DNA from: Aphelocoma coerulescens
Taxonomy: Eukaryota; Chordata; Aves; Passeriformes; Corvidae
DNA: 64,000 bases
Direction: 5' to 3'
Assembly (NCBI RefSeq): GCF_041296385.1
Contig: NW_027183960.1
Span: forward strand, 1,659,001 to 1,723,000
Shown here one piece after another: positions 1-11,105 of this stretch. The translations under genes and the position numbers were made by a program. Position 1 is the first letter of the stretch. Each line of letters begins with the position of its first letter. A model generated the notes under the pieces. The model searched no databases, was not told the DNA's origin, and saw nothing but the letters and a program-made list of their open reading frames with translations.

Positions 1-661
1 AGCACCCGACAAAGCAACAACAAAGCGACTGAAAACTCCAGATGACAAATTTGCCCTATTGGAATGGGTGTTTACGTCGCACACACCTCCAATGAGCATT
101 TGGGCCAGAACAGCGGCAATTGCCCACTTGATTTGCAAAGCCAGGACTAGGACTCTTAAAATTGGTGCTATGGAACCTGCATTCATAGCTTTACCTCTGA
201 AAGCAGAGTCGAAAGAATGGATGTTACAACACTCTGAACCGCTACAAGTGGCGTTACTGGCCTACCCCGGAGATGTTATTGATCGGTACCCAAAGGATGC
301 ACGACTCCAAATGTTAGGAAAACAACTATGGCTTGAGACTGCAAAGGTGTCCAAGCGTCCTGTAGAGGGACGTACGGTATTTACTGATGCAGGCAAACAA
401 AGTAGAAAAGCTGCCTGCATGTGGCTAGAGGGGACCACATGGAAGCATCACCTGGTGTATGGAACTGATCAGGACTCTTTACAGACACTTGAATTAGCTG
501 CAGTAGCGTGGGCACTAATACAGTGGAGAACAGAACCATTGAATGTGGTATCCAATTCATTATACGTGGTGGATGTAGTGATGAGAATCAAGGATGCTTT
601 GATTAAACCACCCAGCAACCCACAACTTGGACAGTTGTTCTTTGAAGTGTGGCAAGTATGA
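1..661 (+). pseudogene. ERV pol remnant: RT connection and RNase H (alpharetrovirus-like)
   Basis: This is the 3' part of a retroviral polymerase. The reading frame enters from the left edge and stays open to the TGA near 661. The first ~90 codons match the RT connection region, and the RNase H fold follows. Counting from the ATG at 59, the first catalytic Asp lies in VFTDA (residue 110) and the Glu in LQTLELA (145). The third site reads VVSNSLYV, with Asn at 166 where the family has Asp, so RNase H would be inactive. The style is that of alpharetroviruses and betaretroviruses, not gammaretroviruses. Integrase and env remnants follow on the same strand, so this belongs to one provirus ending at 4,348. 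Confidence 0.8.
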
Positions 662-746
662 TCGGACTGAGCCATGCAGTATACTGCACATCAGAAGTCA
701 CCTCTCTGACTGAGGATTAGGCGAAGGCAATACCTGAGCCAATGCC

Positions 747-1600
747 TTGGTTAGCCCACTATTGAAGGCACCTCAGGACTCTTTTGCAGCAGCCCATAAC
801 AGTCATGCTATGTTCCACCAATCCACAAAGGCCTTGCAAAGACAGTTCCGCGTTACCAACACTGATGCACACAGGATTGTGAGGGCCTGCCCACAGTGCA
901 GCCAGCACGGCTCAAGTTTAGGCCTCGGAGTGAACCCAAGAGGGCTGCAGGCGTGCGAACTGTGGCAGATGGATGTCAAACGTGCCTGAATTCGGGCGTT
1001 TAAAATACATGCATGTCACTGTAGATCCCTTTTCTAAAATGATAATGGGCTACTGCACAGGCAGGAGAGAAGGCAATCCATGTGATTCGCCACCTAACTG
1101 CATGTTTTGCCATCATGGGTATACCAGACTCCTTAAAAACTGATCATGGGCCTGCTTACGTGGGGGATCGAGTGCGAAAGTTTTTACAGCTATGGGGTGT
1201 TAAAGCATAGTACCGGCATTCCTCATGTGTCTACAGGACAGGCTATTGAAGAACGGGCCCATCGGACAATCAAGGAGTATTTAGCTAAACAGAAGGGTAC
1301 CGAGCAAACGGATCCTGTAATTAGGCTGCAACAGGTACTGTTCACTCTAAATTTTTTGAGTTTGGCAGGAGATGCCGAACAGCCCCCCCGTAGTCGCACG
1401 TATTAGGTTACAAGCCACCCCAGGGGTACAAATTTGTTATAAAGACCCATGGATGGGACAATGGGGGGGGGCAGCTCCATTGTTATTTAACGATCGAGGT
1501 TATAGCTGTGTTTCTACAGATACCGGACCAATATGGGTTCCTAGCAGATGGACCAAGCCTGCTCCCAGTCCCGCTGTCGACAAAAGCGGCTCCAGCGAGT
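747..1600 (+). pseudogene. ERV integrase remnant, frameshifted
   Basis: Integrase pieces lie in at least three frames. At 780-980 the zinc-binding domain shows paired His (HNSHAMFH), a CPQC pair and then GVNPRGL, a signature of alpha- and betaretroviral integrases. The first catalytic Asp follows in WQMDV. A frame change occurs near 977 and another near 1,075. The second Asp is in KTDHGPAYV (about 1,135-1,165) and the Glu in QAIEERAH (about 1,240). A C-terminal DNA-binding segment (about 1,430-1,550) contains YKDPWMGQW and GPIWVPSRW. All three catalytic acids are present, but the frame breaks exclude an active product. This is the continuation of the pol remnant upstream. Confidence 0.85.
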
Positions 1601-1979
1601 GCATGAGCAACTGAGCCAGGACGTGGCATGTACAGCAGATGTTCCCAACCTTTGGGAAGTGAACCTTTGCTTGGTGGCCGACGACCTCACATTTGTACGA
1701 CCACTCGGAGTCTGGGAACAGTCAGCAAGTGTGCATGCTAATCGCTGCAAAAATTGTTTATGCTGTTATAATAGCTTGTGCTTGCACTTGTGCTGTGGGG
1801 GCTGTGGGGAAGAGCTTACTAGGGGAACTTGGAATGTAGATGAGCGAGGTAGTTTATGCGGAGAATGTTATCAAGTGCCTGAGACAAGAAGTTTTAGGCA
1901 GTGTGCATCTATTGTGTTTGGAATTCCACCACAACAGATAAGAGTTAGCTCATTCAGGGATCCACATGAGTTTGTATGA
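1548..1979 (+). other. Cys-rich 143-codon ORF between integrase and env
   Basis: This open frame overlaps the end of integrase in another frame and stops 45 bases before the probable env start. Ten cysteines cluster at residues 67-107 (67, 70, 72, 73, 78, 82, 83, 86, 104, 107), with CxxC spacing at both ends of the cluster, as in small zinc-binding folds. It has no signal peptide. I do not recognise a family. It may be a chance ORF over the integrase-env junction, an env leader, or a decayed accessory gene. The provirus is broken, so it may no longer be expressed. Confidence 0.25.
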
Positions 1980-2024
1980 AGCTTGGAAGTGTGGGCAGGG
2001 AAGGAAGCCATCAGACGTCTGTAA

Positions 2025-2598
2025 GTGAGTAAAAAGACCACTGTAACCCAGGCATGGTGCCCTACATGGCTCCTCCTCTCAAGTACTTTCACCCTGAGTA
2101 AAGCTGTGATAACTTCAGTGTCAGAAAGAGAAAATGTGTGGGTAACATGGGCTCACCAGGCGAACCAGACAGACTTCTGTCTGGCCGTGGCATCGGCAGC
2201 AGATCCATTTCGCACGTCTAATTGGCATGCCATGGATCTCACTCGAGGACACATTTCAAAAATGGGTGACAGATATAGGGAAAATCAATGAAGAAGTGGA
2301 GCAACAAATGCAAAACAAAAGAAACTGGGGTGAGTGCTTAGGCTGTTGGTCTAGTTATTGGCACTCCTTGCAGCAAACCCGTATTATTGCCAATTTAACA
2401 AAAAATGCAAACTTGCCTCTTCAAGAGCTACAGCTTTATGGATCCCTTCTTCCCAGTACTCTTGTTAACGTAACACCATGGACCAACTGTTCCAATGTGG
2501 TGCCTCCAATGCAATATGCCAATGGGTCTGGGGTTTTCTCCTATGGAGATCCTTGGGAGGACTGTGGGAGACAGACGAGTAGAAACTCCTGCAATTAA
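2025..2598 (+). pseudogene. ERV env surface subunit (SU), N-terminal remnant in two frames
   Basis: The first frame (2,025-2,291) starts with a hydrophobic signal-like stretch around CPTWLLLSSTF. It then has NVWVTWAHQANQTDFCL, a mature SU N-terminus of alpharetrovirus-like style. The second frame (2,227-2,598) carries more SU with a CLGC pair and several N-glycosylation sequons (NLT, NVT, NCS, NGS), and stops at 2,598. SU is thus split by a frameshift near 2,230-2,290 and interrupted further on by an LTR-like insertion. Its C-terminal end resumes in the ORF at 3,086. Confidence 0.75.
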
Positions 2599-2639
2599 AG
2601 GAGGCTTTGATTTACAACCCTGGAAGAGACTAGGTCTGG

Positions 2640-3083
2640 CTTAATTGACAGAGATTTGTGGACTTTAAGCAAAAGGATTACAAACTTGTGTTCCTCTCAT
2701 TATAAGTAAAATTGTACACTGGGTGTTTTGGGGAAGGGTTTTAAAATATAATAGTGTGATTTTATATAGCTTAAGTTAAGAATGTAGATGGTACAAGAGA
2801 GACAACTGTGTGTACGTGACATGAGAAGTTATTGGTCAAGACATAGCTGCAATGCAGTGAGGAGTGCCACAGGTGATAGGTCATTAATCTAAAACAAAAT
2901 GTCGTTTTAAGTATCTATTGGATTAGAAAGTTATAAATTACGATGTAACCCTAAATCTTGTGACTAGTCGCCATTACTCGGAGGTGTTGTAAAATCTCAC
3001 GCCTCGACTGATGCGTTTGTTATTTTAAACAATAAATTCGTGCAGTTGCATAGTCCCATCCCTTAAAGTTATTTTCCTCCGAC
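2640..3083 (+). mobile_element. LTR-like insertion inside env
   Basis: No env coding is visible in this AT-rich block, which separates SU pieces. A TATA-like TTATAAATTA lies at 2,931-2,940 and a poly(A) signal AATAAA at 3,031-3,036, about 100 bp apart as in a short R region. The block ends near CCGACA at 3,083, matching the CA end of an LTR. The left edge and any target duplication are unresolved; a TG start near 2,757 is one option. The LTR would end just before the ATG of the TM ORF. Confidence 0.5.
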
Positions 3084-3085
3084 AA

Positions 3086-4096
3086 GTGAAAGCGCGAGAA
3101 ACGGACAGAGGACTACCAGGCACGACAGGGCATAGGCTCCTTTCCATGGAAACAGAATGTATCAGGACACTCCATCCAGGCTGGAACGTGCCGGCCACAT
3201 TGGGAGGAGCTGAGTCTATTGACACAACTGGAGGAAAGATTTTACCTCCTGGAGTGTTTTTGATATGCAGAGATAGAGCATGGAATGGGATTCCACATAG
3301 TCTGATTGGGGGTCCTTCCTACCTGGGAAAGCTAACTATGTTTGCCCCTTCTATACGAGCACGGAAAAACATTACGGCATCGAAAAGTTGGAAAAGTAGG
3401 ATGTGGAATAGATACCAGCGTAGTGTTTCCACATTTGATAAAGATTGTAATGATAAGGTAAACATTATGAGTTTGAGTGCGTTTATACCATTGGCTATTT
3501 TTAACCCAGGGGGTGCTGTAGCTCATGGCTATAACAATCTGAAAAAGTTGGCCTGTTGGTCAGAAAAGGAATTTAATAGGACTTCCCATATATTAAATGA
3601 GCTTTCAACTGATGTAGATAGCATTAGGCATGCTGTACTACAAAATCAAGCTGTGATTGATTTTTTATTGCTAGCTCGCGGCCATGGTTGCAAAGAGTTT
3701 GAAGGTATGTGTTGTATGAACCTATCAGACCATTCCCAGAGTATCCATCGACAGCTCTCAGAACTGCAAGATGCTTTTCAGAAGATACAGATCCATACAG
3801 ACAGCTTCTCTGAGTGGCTGTCCTCACTCAGTCTGACAGGATGGTTAGGAAATCTGGTTCAAGAAGGATTACGTCTGCTAGCTACACTAGTAATTGTGGC
3901 AATAATAATTTGCTGTGTTTTGGGGTGCATATGGAAAGCTTTAGAGAAAGTTGTTCATCGAGCTTGGCTTGTGCAAGAAGAAAAAGGGGGAATTGTAGAG
4001 AAATGGCTGAGTGAACAGGGACATGTATACGTGCACAATCCAAGCTATATTAGTGAACTGTCCTTGACTAAGGAAAAAAGAGAGGAGCAATGCTGA
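3086..4096 (+). CDS. env: ERV env ORF: C-terminal SU plus complete TM (alpharetrovirus-like)
   Basis: The 336-codon ORF is uninterrupted. Residues 50-90 are SU C-terminus (LPPGVFLICRDRAW and GGPSYLGKLTMFAPS). RYQR at 109-112 fits a minimal RxxR cleavage site before SVSTFDKDC. Cys121 and Cys157 flank a hydrophobic, Gly-rich internal fusion peptide, an alpharetroviral trait. Heptad-rich sequence follows, then LQNQAVIDFLLLARGHGC (185-202) and a CX6CC motif at 202-210 for SU linkage. A membrane anchor spans about 265-285, with a ~50-residue cytoplasmic tail. The first ~40 residues are unlike SU and may derive from the LTR-like insertion. SU is otherwise destroyed, so a normal entry protein cannot be made. 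Every visible TM feature is intact, unlike the rest of this provirus, so either chance or selection kept it open. Confidence 0.7.
   Translation: MKARETDRGLPGTTGHRLLSMETECIRTLHPGWNVPATLGGAESIDTTGGKILPPGVFLICRDRAWNGIPHSLIGGPSYLGKLTMFAPSIRARKNITASKSWKSRMWNRYQRSVSTFDKDCNDKVNIMSLSAFIPLAIFNPGGAVAHGYNNLKKLACWSEKEFNRTSHILNELSTDVDSIRHAVLQNQAVIDFLLLARGHGCKEFEGMCCMNLSDHSQSIHRQLSELQDAFQKIQIHTDSFSEWLSSLSLTGWLGNLVQEGLRLLATLVIVAIIICCVLGCIWKALEKVVHRAWLVQEEKGGIVEKWLSEQGHVYVHNPSYISELSLTKEKREEQC
4074..4090 (+). promoter_or_regulatory. Polypurine tract before 3' LTR
   Basis: A purine run (AAAAAAGAGAGGAGCAA) lies directly before a TG. This is the usual place where plus-strand DNA synthesis starts at the U3 edge. 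It overlaps the last env codons. Confidence 0.55.
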
Positions 4097-4348
4097 TGTG
4101 GCAAGCCAACAGGATGTTGGGGAGGGCGATGCTGACCACAGAGAGAGGAAGACTTATGTTAGTTAGTCGCGTGCATATTAATCTCTAACCAATCGCTTGC
4201 TATTAAAGGCCATGTGAACAGTAGCTGTAATCCAATAGTATGGAGCTTGCTTATGCGTGCTTGGGGAATTAGAGTATAACTATGGGACTGACAATAGAAT
4301 AAAAGGAGTTCCATCATATCTCTATGAGAAGCGTGGTTCATCCTGGCA
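4091..4348 (+). mobile_element. 3' LTR of alpharetrovirus-like ERV
   Basis: The LTR begins with TG directly after the polypurine tract and ends near CCTGGCA (4,348), about 258 bp, a length typical of short alpharetroviral LTRs. The poly(A) signal AATAAA is at 4,298-4,303 and a weak TATA-like AGTATAACT precedes it. The stretch GCTGACCACAGA near 4,131 also occurs in the LTR at 23,369, pointing to a related family. The right edge is less certain than the left. Confidence 0.6.
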
Positions 4349-5529
4349 GATCTCTGGCTATTGAGTTCAGCTTTTTGTTATCTGAACTACAGCTCACCGA
4401 GCAGCTGCATGAGGAATTAATCGTCACTTAGTTCCCTTTGACACTGATCCCAGACTGCTGCCTTGAAAATGCCCACTCTTAGCCCTGCTGAACACCACAA
4501 GTTTCTCTCTTTCACATGGGGAGAAGCTCCCTCACCTGCTCCAAACCAGCACCAGTTATTTCTCACTGATGAGTGTGCACCCAGACTGAGCACTTACCTC
4601 TGAAAATTCAAGCTGTAAAATTCCCTGCTAAGTCTGCCAACACTGCCACTGTTATCAAGATGTATCAGCAATGAGCTGTCATTGAGAAGAAGCTACAGCA
4701 AAAGAAAGTGAGGATGGAATCAGGAAACAGAACGTGTTGCAAAGCACCCTAATGCAGTTTCTCTCTGCAGGATCCTTAAGGCATCTCTTGGTTTGGGCCT
4801 GAGCACGTGACAGCTCAGGCCCACTCCACTGGAGACAAACCTGAGCCTTTCTTCAAGATTCGCAGTTAGGAACCATATCGCACCTTACCCAACAAATGGG
4901 GACATCACACCCATGCTGCTCACTGTGATTGCTGCCTGCAAGGGTTTACCCCACTTCAGCTCTGAGATTTGCTTTCCATACTGGAAAGCCAGAGATACAG
5001 CCATGCATGGTGGGGGTGGCCCCCCAGAGCGCAAACACCAGCCACAACCTGCTCTGCAGTGGACATCTGGCTTGGCTGGCCAGCTCTGTGGAGAGGAGAC
5101 TTCTCCCCGGGCTTCTCACCAAGAGTCATTTGAACACAGGTGGGGGGGAAAAACCAACAGCAGGCACAGCCCAGAGCTCCTCCGTGCCCATCAACAGTGA
5201 CCATTGCCGGCTCCAGCAGTGACTCCAGCACACAGGCAGAGGGGCACAAAAAGGACAAACACAGATGTCACAACCTCAAACGAGGCTGAGGTCACCACAT
5301 GCAGACAACAGTTGAAAAGAAGCAAAGACACAACAGCTGCCTTCAGCTGAAGGGACCTTAGGAATGAAATTGGATCAAGCAGGATGAATCTCCTATTACA
5401 GAAACATGTTTCTACCTGCTGCCTTTCTTGTTTCATTTATTCAAAAGGCAGCTTAACAAGTGCCTCAGTGCTGATGCAGGGAGGGGAAGAAGCAGCTCAG
5501 GAAGGCAATGAATTTTCTTTAAAAAGTTC
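4349..5529. other. No gene seen (probable HYDIN-flanking or intron DNA)
   Basis: I saw no exon with supported splice sites, no repeat family I recognise and no RNA gene here. Short ORFs on both strands have no recognisable domains. The next HYDIN exon expected after 6,422 on the minus strand was searched for here by eye and not found. Confidence 0.5.
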
Positions 5530-6225
5530 ATGAACTTCATTGTTATGAGTTCAGGCTTCGTAGCAAATTTTTCCCTTGGTCTGGGAAGGGGGATAGAGGT
5601 TTTGGAGGATTTTGGCTGTGGGGGTGGGCTTTTGCGTTCGGGGTTTTTCAGGAATTGTGGTGTGATGCCACGAGCGGTTGTGAACTCGGACCTGAGATTT
5701 CGCAGGGAGCGGACCTTTCGTTCCTTCCTCTCAGGGATCGGGAAGGTCGGCCACGTGGTGCTGCAGGAGCTTGTGTGCTCGGCCCCGGGACTCCGCTACG
5801 CTGCAACTCGGCACTACGATCGAACCTGCCTGCCTTCCCCCCTCCTGCCTGCTGCTGTTCAGCAGTGCCGAGATCGCCTGCTGCCCCTGAGTTTGCAAAA
5901 GGAGTGATTTCCCCGCTTCCTTCCCTGCCGATGCCAGCTGGGAGAGGATCACTGCCCTACCAGAATCAACAGCTCCTCCTGCCTGGGATCATAATCACAC
6001 CCAAAGGAAAACACAGTACTCGGTGGGTTGGAATCTTCTGTTATTGTGTTGTTGTTTGTGCTGTCCTGATCTATTCTAGTAAAGACCTGTTATTCCTTTT
6101 CCCAGATGTTTGCCTGGAAGCCCTGTAATTTCAAAGGTACAATAATTTGGAGGGAGGGGGTCATCTTTCCATTCCATGAAGATTCCTGCCTTTCTTGGCA
6201 GACATCTGTCTTTTAAACCAGGACA
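5530..6225 (+). mobile_element. Solo LTR, same family as 32,366-33,302
   Basis: The stretch at about 6,060-6,225 reads CTATTCTAGTAAAG, then CTGTTATTCC, then CTGTCTTTTAAACCAGGACA. It matches, in opposite orientation, the low-coordinate end of the left-arm solo LTR, so the two are one family. The CA end is at 6,224-6,225. The 5' edge near 5,530 is approximate and no target duplication was found. It lies beside the last HYDIN exon seen here. Confidence 0.6.
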
Positions 6226-6421
6226 GAGACACACCAGAACATACCGACATTCTATTCCTTGGTTCTATTTGATCTGACGATGGCAAAATGCTACCTGAGG
6301 CACCAGCAGCCCTGCAGTTCACACCCTGAAGAGGCAGAACGTGAGTGATGGATGCTCTTACGTGCTCAATTTTGGAATGCACAGACCCCTCACACTGCAT
6401 CCAAGCCCAGGGAACACTCAC

Positions 6422-6489
6422 CAAAGGCAATGTCACCAAAGTCGATCTCTTTGACGTCCAAGTGTAAATTCGGTCCATCAATGCACCCC
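6422..6489 (-). pseudogene. HYDIN: HYDIN exon (8th in this fragment)
   Basis: A 68-nt exon is bounded by a TTGTTATTGCAG acceptor and a TTTG|GTGAGT donor. It encodes GPNLHLDVKEIDFGDIAFG, the start of an ASH/MSP-like immunoglobulin domain as found in tandem in HYDIN, a giant protein of the ciliary central pair apparatus. Its phase (1 nt completing the previous codon) fits the exon at 8,388 exactly. No lesion is visible in this exon. It is the most 3' exon found; the gene's remaining downstream exons are not in the window. Confidence 0.75.
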
Positions 6490-8387
6490 CTGCAATAACA
6501 AGGACAGAGGAGGCAATGGCTTGGTTAAAGGGAATTGCAAAGCATCCGCCTGTCGTGGCTCAGGGGCAGAAAACCTGGTGTCAGGGGCACCATGGGTTTC
6601 AAACCAACACACCACCATTTGCTCAGCACAGTGTCCATGTGGACAGGAGGCAGCCAAAGCCAAGTGGTCAGCAGCCAACAGCCCCTGATGGGGCTTTGGG
6701 CACAGGGCAGGCAGGAAGTGCCCTGGAGTTGCTGCTGGTCCCACGAAGGACCCTGAACACACACCCAGACATGGCTCTGTGCCAGTTTCCCCATCTGAAA
6801 TGTGATGGACTTCTGTAACCAGCCTTTCCAGCCACAGCTTCCCTGATTTGCCACTTCTTAGCTGTAACTGGTGTTTCCATGGAGCTTTCTCAGGACCCAC
6901 ACAGTAATTACAGACAGAGTTTTGAGACATGAAGCCAGGGGAGCCCCAAACATCTTCTGAAAAGAGCAGCAGCAATCCTACACAGTGAACAGATGAATCT
7001 TAAGAGGAAAGGACCAGCTTGTCCCCAGTGCATCAGCTGACACAGCCAAGAGCAATGGTTTAAACAACCAAACATGGGTGTCCTCAATCTACCACACCAC
7101 CTCACCTGCCCTTGAACTCAGCAGACACAGGCTCCAAAAGTCACCAACACCCATTGAAATCAGCACTTGAAGCAACACTCACAAGTTTATTTCATGGTTG
7201 ATGCCAATCAATGCCCACTCTAGCTTCTGGTTAAAAATCAAGCACCAGTGAACTGTGCCTTCTATTGTATTCACAGGACTGCCATTGGCTCTGCTCTACA
7301 CATGTCAACAAGAGACGCCTTGCTCAAGGAGAAAGCTGCTTATGCAATAACAGCCCATGACCTGTTTGGGGGAGGGACAGAGGAGAATCAATTATTTGAT
7401 GTTAAAAGGTTCCCTCTTGATTTCCAAAATAAAAACCCAGCACTTTTCCTCCAAAAACAAAGCCAGCAGAATTGTTTCTCTACTATGGGCAGACCTACTT
7501 ACCACTTGTCTCTCGCTTAGTAATAACCTTCTTGTTCTCTTTCATCCATTTTCCCTTATCGATACAAGGTACAATCAACTGCAGATTGCTTTCATTTCTT
7601 TACTGCCTTAACCCAGTGCCCCCCAACAGCAGCAGCCTAGCTCCAAAGCTCCAGAGCAGCCAGCATCAGCTTTCCTGCTTACACTACATTATCCCACCCG
7701 CACATGGCTCAGGCTAGCAGGGACAAGCCCTCACACTGCTGTGGTTCTGAGACGTGAGCTCTGCCTCCCCTATTATCACCCCTTCTCCCTTTTGCTAGGC
7801 AAGGATTATCTCTTGCAATGGCACCAGCCCATGGAATGAAGGCCAAGTTCTTGTGACAGTCCCTGCTGCAGAGTTCCCTGTCCCACACCAGCCCTTTCCT
7901 GGCTGTGGAAAGGAGGTACCAGAGCACTCTCTGCACACGAGTTGGGAGCTCAGCCTGTCTCCATGCATGAGCATGAGAGCTGAGGTGAGGCTGCTGCTGC
8001 CCCATTAGGACCAATTATTATCAGAGGATTTTAAAATGCTGCTTCTGGCGCACAATCACCCAGGCTGGCCCATCTCCAAAGCCCTGGAGGCCTTGCTGGC
8101 TGTTATTCAGGTGGGACATGCCGGAGCAGCTACTGCCCAAAGCTGATCCATCCCACTGCCTGCCATGGTTCAAGGCAGAGGGAGATCCCTGCAGGGAGGA
8201 GTCACTCCAGCTCCTGGGTACCCACACAGGGCAGCAGGCATCCTCACACTAAGGCAATGTCAGGATCAGAGCAGAGATTATGACCTCAGGAAACACCTTT
8301 TTTCTCTGCTCCACCCCAAAATGAGGTAAGTGGGGGATGTCCCAGAGTCAGCTACAGATGTGCCCACCAAGCTCCCAGACTCCTTAC

Positions 8388-8611
8388 TTGATTCTCAGTG
8401 CTGCAGGCATAGGAGATCCAGCCACACTGAACTCGAATTCTTCATCAAACATCCCCAACAGGGTGGCTTTTAAGGAGATCTGAATAGTCTGTCTCTCGTC
8501 TGGTGCAATGATGTCCTTCCTGGGCGCAAGCTCGAAGCAGTAGGCCACGTGTGCAGTTGGAGGCATGAAGGTGAAGTGAGCATCAGTAGGGCCCTTGTTA
8601 ATCAGATCCAC
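8388..8611 (-). pseudogene. HYDIN: HYDIN exon (7th), ASH domain
   Basis: A 224-nt exon has a GCTGCTGCAG acceptor and an ATCAA|GTAAGG donor. Its 74 codons include VDLINKGPTDAHF, IIAPDERQTIQIS and FEFSVAGSP, which is the repeated HYDIN ASH-domain pattern. Its frame is fully open. The upstream exon (9,738-9,857) ends in the wrong phase for it, so in a spliced RNA it would be read out of frame and meet a TAA within the first 15 bases. Excess or decay alone could explain why the exon itself still looks normal. Confidence 0.85.
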
Positions 8612-9737
8612 CTGCAGCAGCAAGAAAGCAAAATGGAACTACATGTGGAATCTTCCCTTCTTGGGAGTTATTTTCTAATGAAGCAACTGACACCTGGAAA
8701 GGGCAGAAGATGCTTTCTGCTGCTGAACGACAGAAGACAAAAAAATACAACAGGACAAGTTCTGCCTTTGGGTTTTCATGCAAAGCAATGGTAACTTCAC
8801 ATAACCAGAGTCACCCTGGGGTTATCCCAGAGCAGTCCGCCTCTGGTCAGCATCACCAAGCTCATTCAGACCTGGCCCTGGGAGCAACGTGAGGTGATTG
8901 CAGCTGCGTAGTGAATCACCACAGAGCTGCTGCTGCTGCCCCGGTTAGCACAGCTCCAACAGTACCATCTACTCATTCGCCTTTTCTCAGATCACGGAAA
9001 CAATTCGTTGATAAACAATGAGGCACCAGCATGAAACTGTATAGACCATCACCACCTTTTCCTTCCACAGCCAAGCTTTTGAAAGTGTCTGGCATGATGT
9101 AGTACCTCATTTCCTACCTATTTCAGTTGCTCTCTTTGGTTTTTTTGTTTTTTTGTTTTGCAAACTTGACAATATTGGGGTGGAGGCAAATAGGTAGAAA
9201 ATTCCTTTACTTTATTTCCAGGAACACTTTTTCTAAAGCCAGAGATGCACCAAGGCTGAAGTGTGGTGAGGGACTGTTCAGCAAGAGAAAGCACTCCCAA
9301 GCCCCCTTGACCAGTGCTGAGCCAGGAGAGTGGATGGCTTTCCTCCGACTGCCAGGAATAGGCAGGAGGCACTGGACTGTTTTCAATGGACTCGAACTCA
9401 AATGCAGCCAGTTTGTTCCAGCTGCTTTTGGACAGCCTGAGCACAAAGCTGATTTGTGTCTGGGACTGGAACAAAAGCCTCTGCACATGCAGCTTTTTGA
9501 CCCAGTGTTGCTTTCATGGGGCAAGGCTTTCCCCAGCTGATGGCCAAGGAAGGCTGCCAAAAAGCAGGGTTTGGGGCTTCATGAACAGCAGACATGCCTT
9601 CCTGACCCCTCCAGATTTGAGCAGTACATCAAATATTCCCTGCTCACAACTGCCCAAGTTGCCAGGAATTCCACAGGTCCACCAGGCTCGCTGCTGCCTC
9701 AGGAGGCATCAGGATCCACCCCAACCCTGCTACTCAC

Positions 9738-9857
9738 CTCTATGAGCGTGGGGTGTGTTGACATATATGTTCCCAAGGTTCAGTGTATGATAGCTGACTT
9801 CAACCCAGGGTCCTTTGCCTTCCCATCTGAGCTTCAAGGGCAGCCTGGTCTCACAGC
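9738..9857 (-). pseudogene. HYDIN: HYDIN exon (6th) with +1 frameshift
   Basis: A 120-nt exon has acceptor CCTTCCACAG and donor AGAG|GTGAGT. It encodes CETRLPLKLRWEGKGPWVEV and then LNLGNIYVNTP, continuing the ASH domain that begins in the previous exon with matching phase. Both the entry phase (2 nt) and the entry phase of the next exon (0) are fixed by good coding. The exon therefore should be 119 nt, and one extra base lies near its 3' end (about 9,738-9,750). The shift gives an immediate stop in the next exon. Confidence 0.8.
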
Positions 9858-10134
9858 CTGTGGAAGGATGTCCATTTCAGTACAATAATTCTCTCTGTTA
9901 TCCTGTATTTTCCAGGCTGCCTCAATGGTAGTCCCTGACTCTGAGCTGGATGCAACCAGCTCCTGATGCTCCAAGAGAAGATATGGACCCTTTTCTTCCC
10001 TCAGGAGATATCCCTTAGGGCTGACTTCCAATTTCTAACCCATTCCTTGGGCTGGTTTCTAATTTAGCCACCAGTTTGCTGAGTTTAAAACATCTCTGAT
10101 GTCCTGTAGTGACAGGACAAGGAGTAATGGGTAC

Positions 10135-10385
10135 AGACTGAAAAAAAAGGAAATTTAGGTTAGATACTAGGAAGAAATTTTTACTGTGAGGGTGGTGAGA
10201 CACTAGAACAGGCTGCCCAGGGACTTTGTGGAGGTTCCAGCCCCAAAAGTGTTCAAAGCCAGGCTGGATGGGGCTTGGAGCTACCTGGTCTAGTGGCAGA
10301 TAGCCCTGCCCATGGCAGGAGGCTTGGGACTAGGGGATCTTTAAAGTCCATTCCATCCTTAACATACTTAACGTGATTCTATGGG
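10135..10385 (+). mobile_element. CR1 LINE, 3' end fragment
   Basis: This is a classic CR1 3' tail in forward orientation. It contains GTGAGGGTGGTGAGACACTAG, AGGCTGCCCAGGGA, GATGGGGCTTGGAGC and GGGATCTTTAAAG, and ends at GATTCTATGGG, where CR1 normally ends in short ATTCTATG-like units. It is a 5'-truncated copy of about 250 bp in a HYDIN intron. Confidence 0.9.
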
Positions 10386-11105
10386 TTCCTTCCCATGCAC
10401 TTAGAGGAGCTTTGAAATCCATCCAGTGAAGGCACAAAGCTCATAAAGAGTTTGGCAATTGCTACCTGGCACATTGGGTTTTGTAGGTGGCCCAGCAGCA
10501 CAGGACTCTGTTGCCAAAGCCCTCAACTTCTGACACTCAGCACTGTGTTCTATTTCCACAGACTGAGAGCTGTAAGGTGACAATTCCCACACAGGAGAGA
10601 AGCAGGTGCTGGCCAAGGGTGGTCCTTCCACAAACACCCGAGGCTCTGCGGGCCTCAGCCACCTCTGGTCTGGTGATGTCTGGGCAGTGGGAGGTGATCC
10701 AGGGTCAGGGAGCACATTTCTAACTCAGCTCCCACTGCCTGATGATGGATCCATGTAAAATGGACCCATCCTGGAGGTCAGTGGTCTAGAAGGACTTAGT
10801 GCTCATTCACTAAAGCTCTTCTGCTCTGTAGCTCTTTGGCCTTTGAGGAAATGCTGGCAAAGCCATGGCATGAAAGCTTCTCCCTGCACTGCCTGGGTTG
10901 TTCTGGGATCAGTAATCCAGACACAGGTGCTCTGAGCCCTGGCCTTGCACAGGAGACTCCCTGGAAGCTGCAGGGACAGTGGGGATGTGCCAGCACTGCC
11001 CCGCTGACCACGGACTCTTCCCAGCAGTTACGTGGGAGCCCAACAGGCTCGGGCTTGCACCATGGCTTCACTGTGGGCGAGAGGAGCAGGGGAAAGGAGC
11101 TGTAC

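Noticed and set aside
5530..6128. ORFs of 125 and 157 codons
   Set aside because: They lie inside a solo LTR and have no domain.
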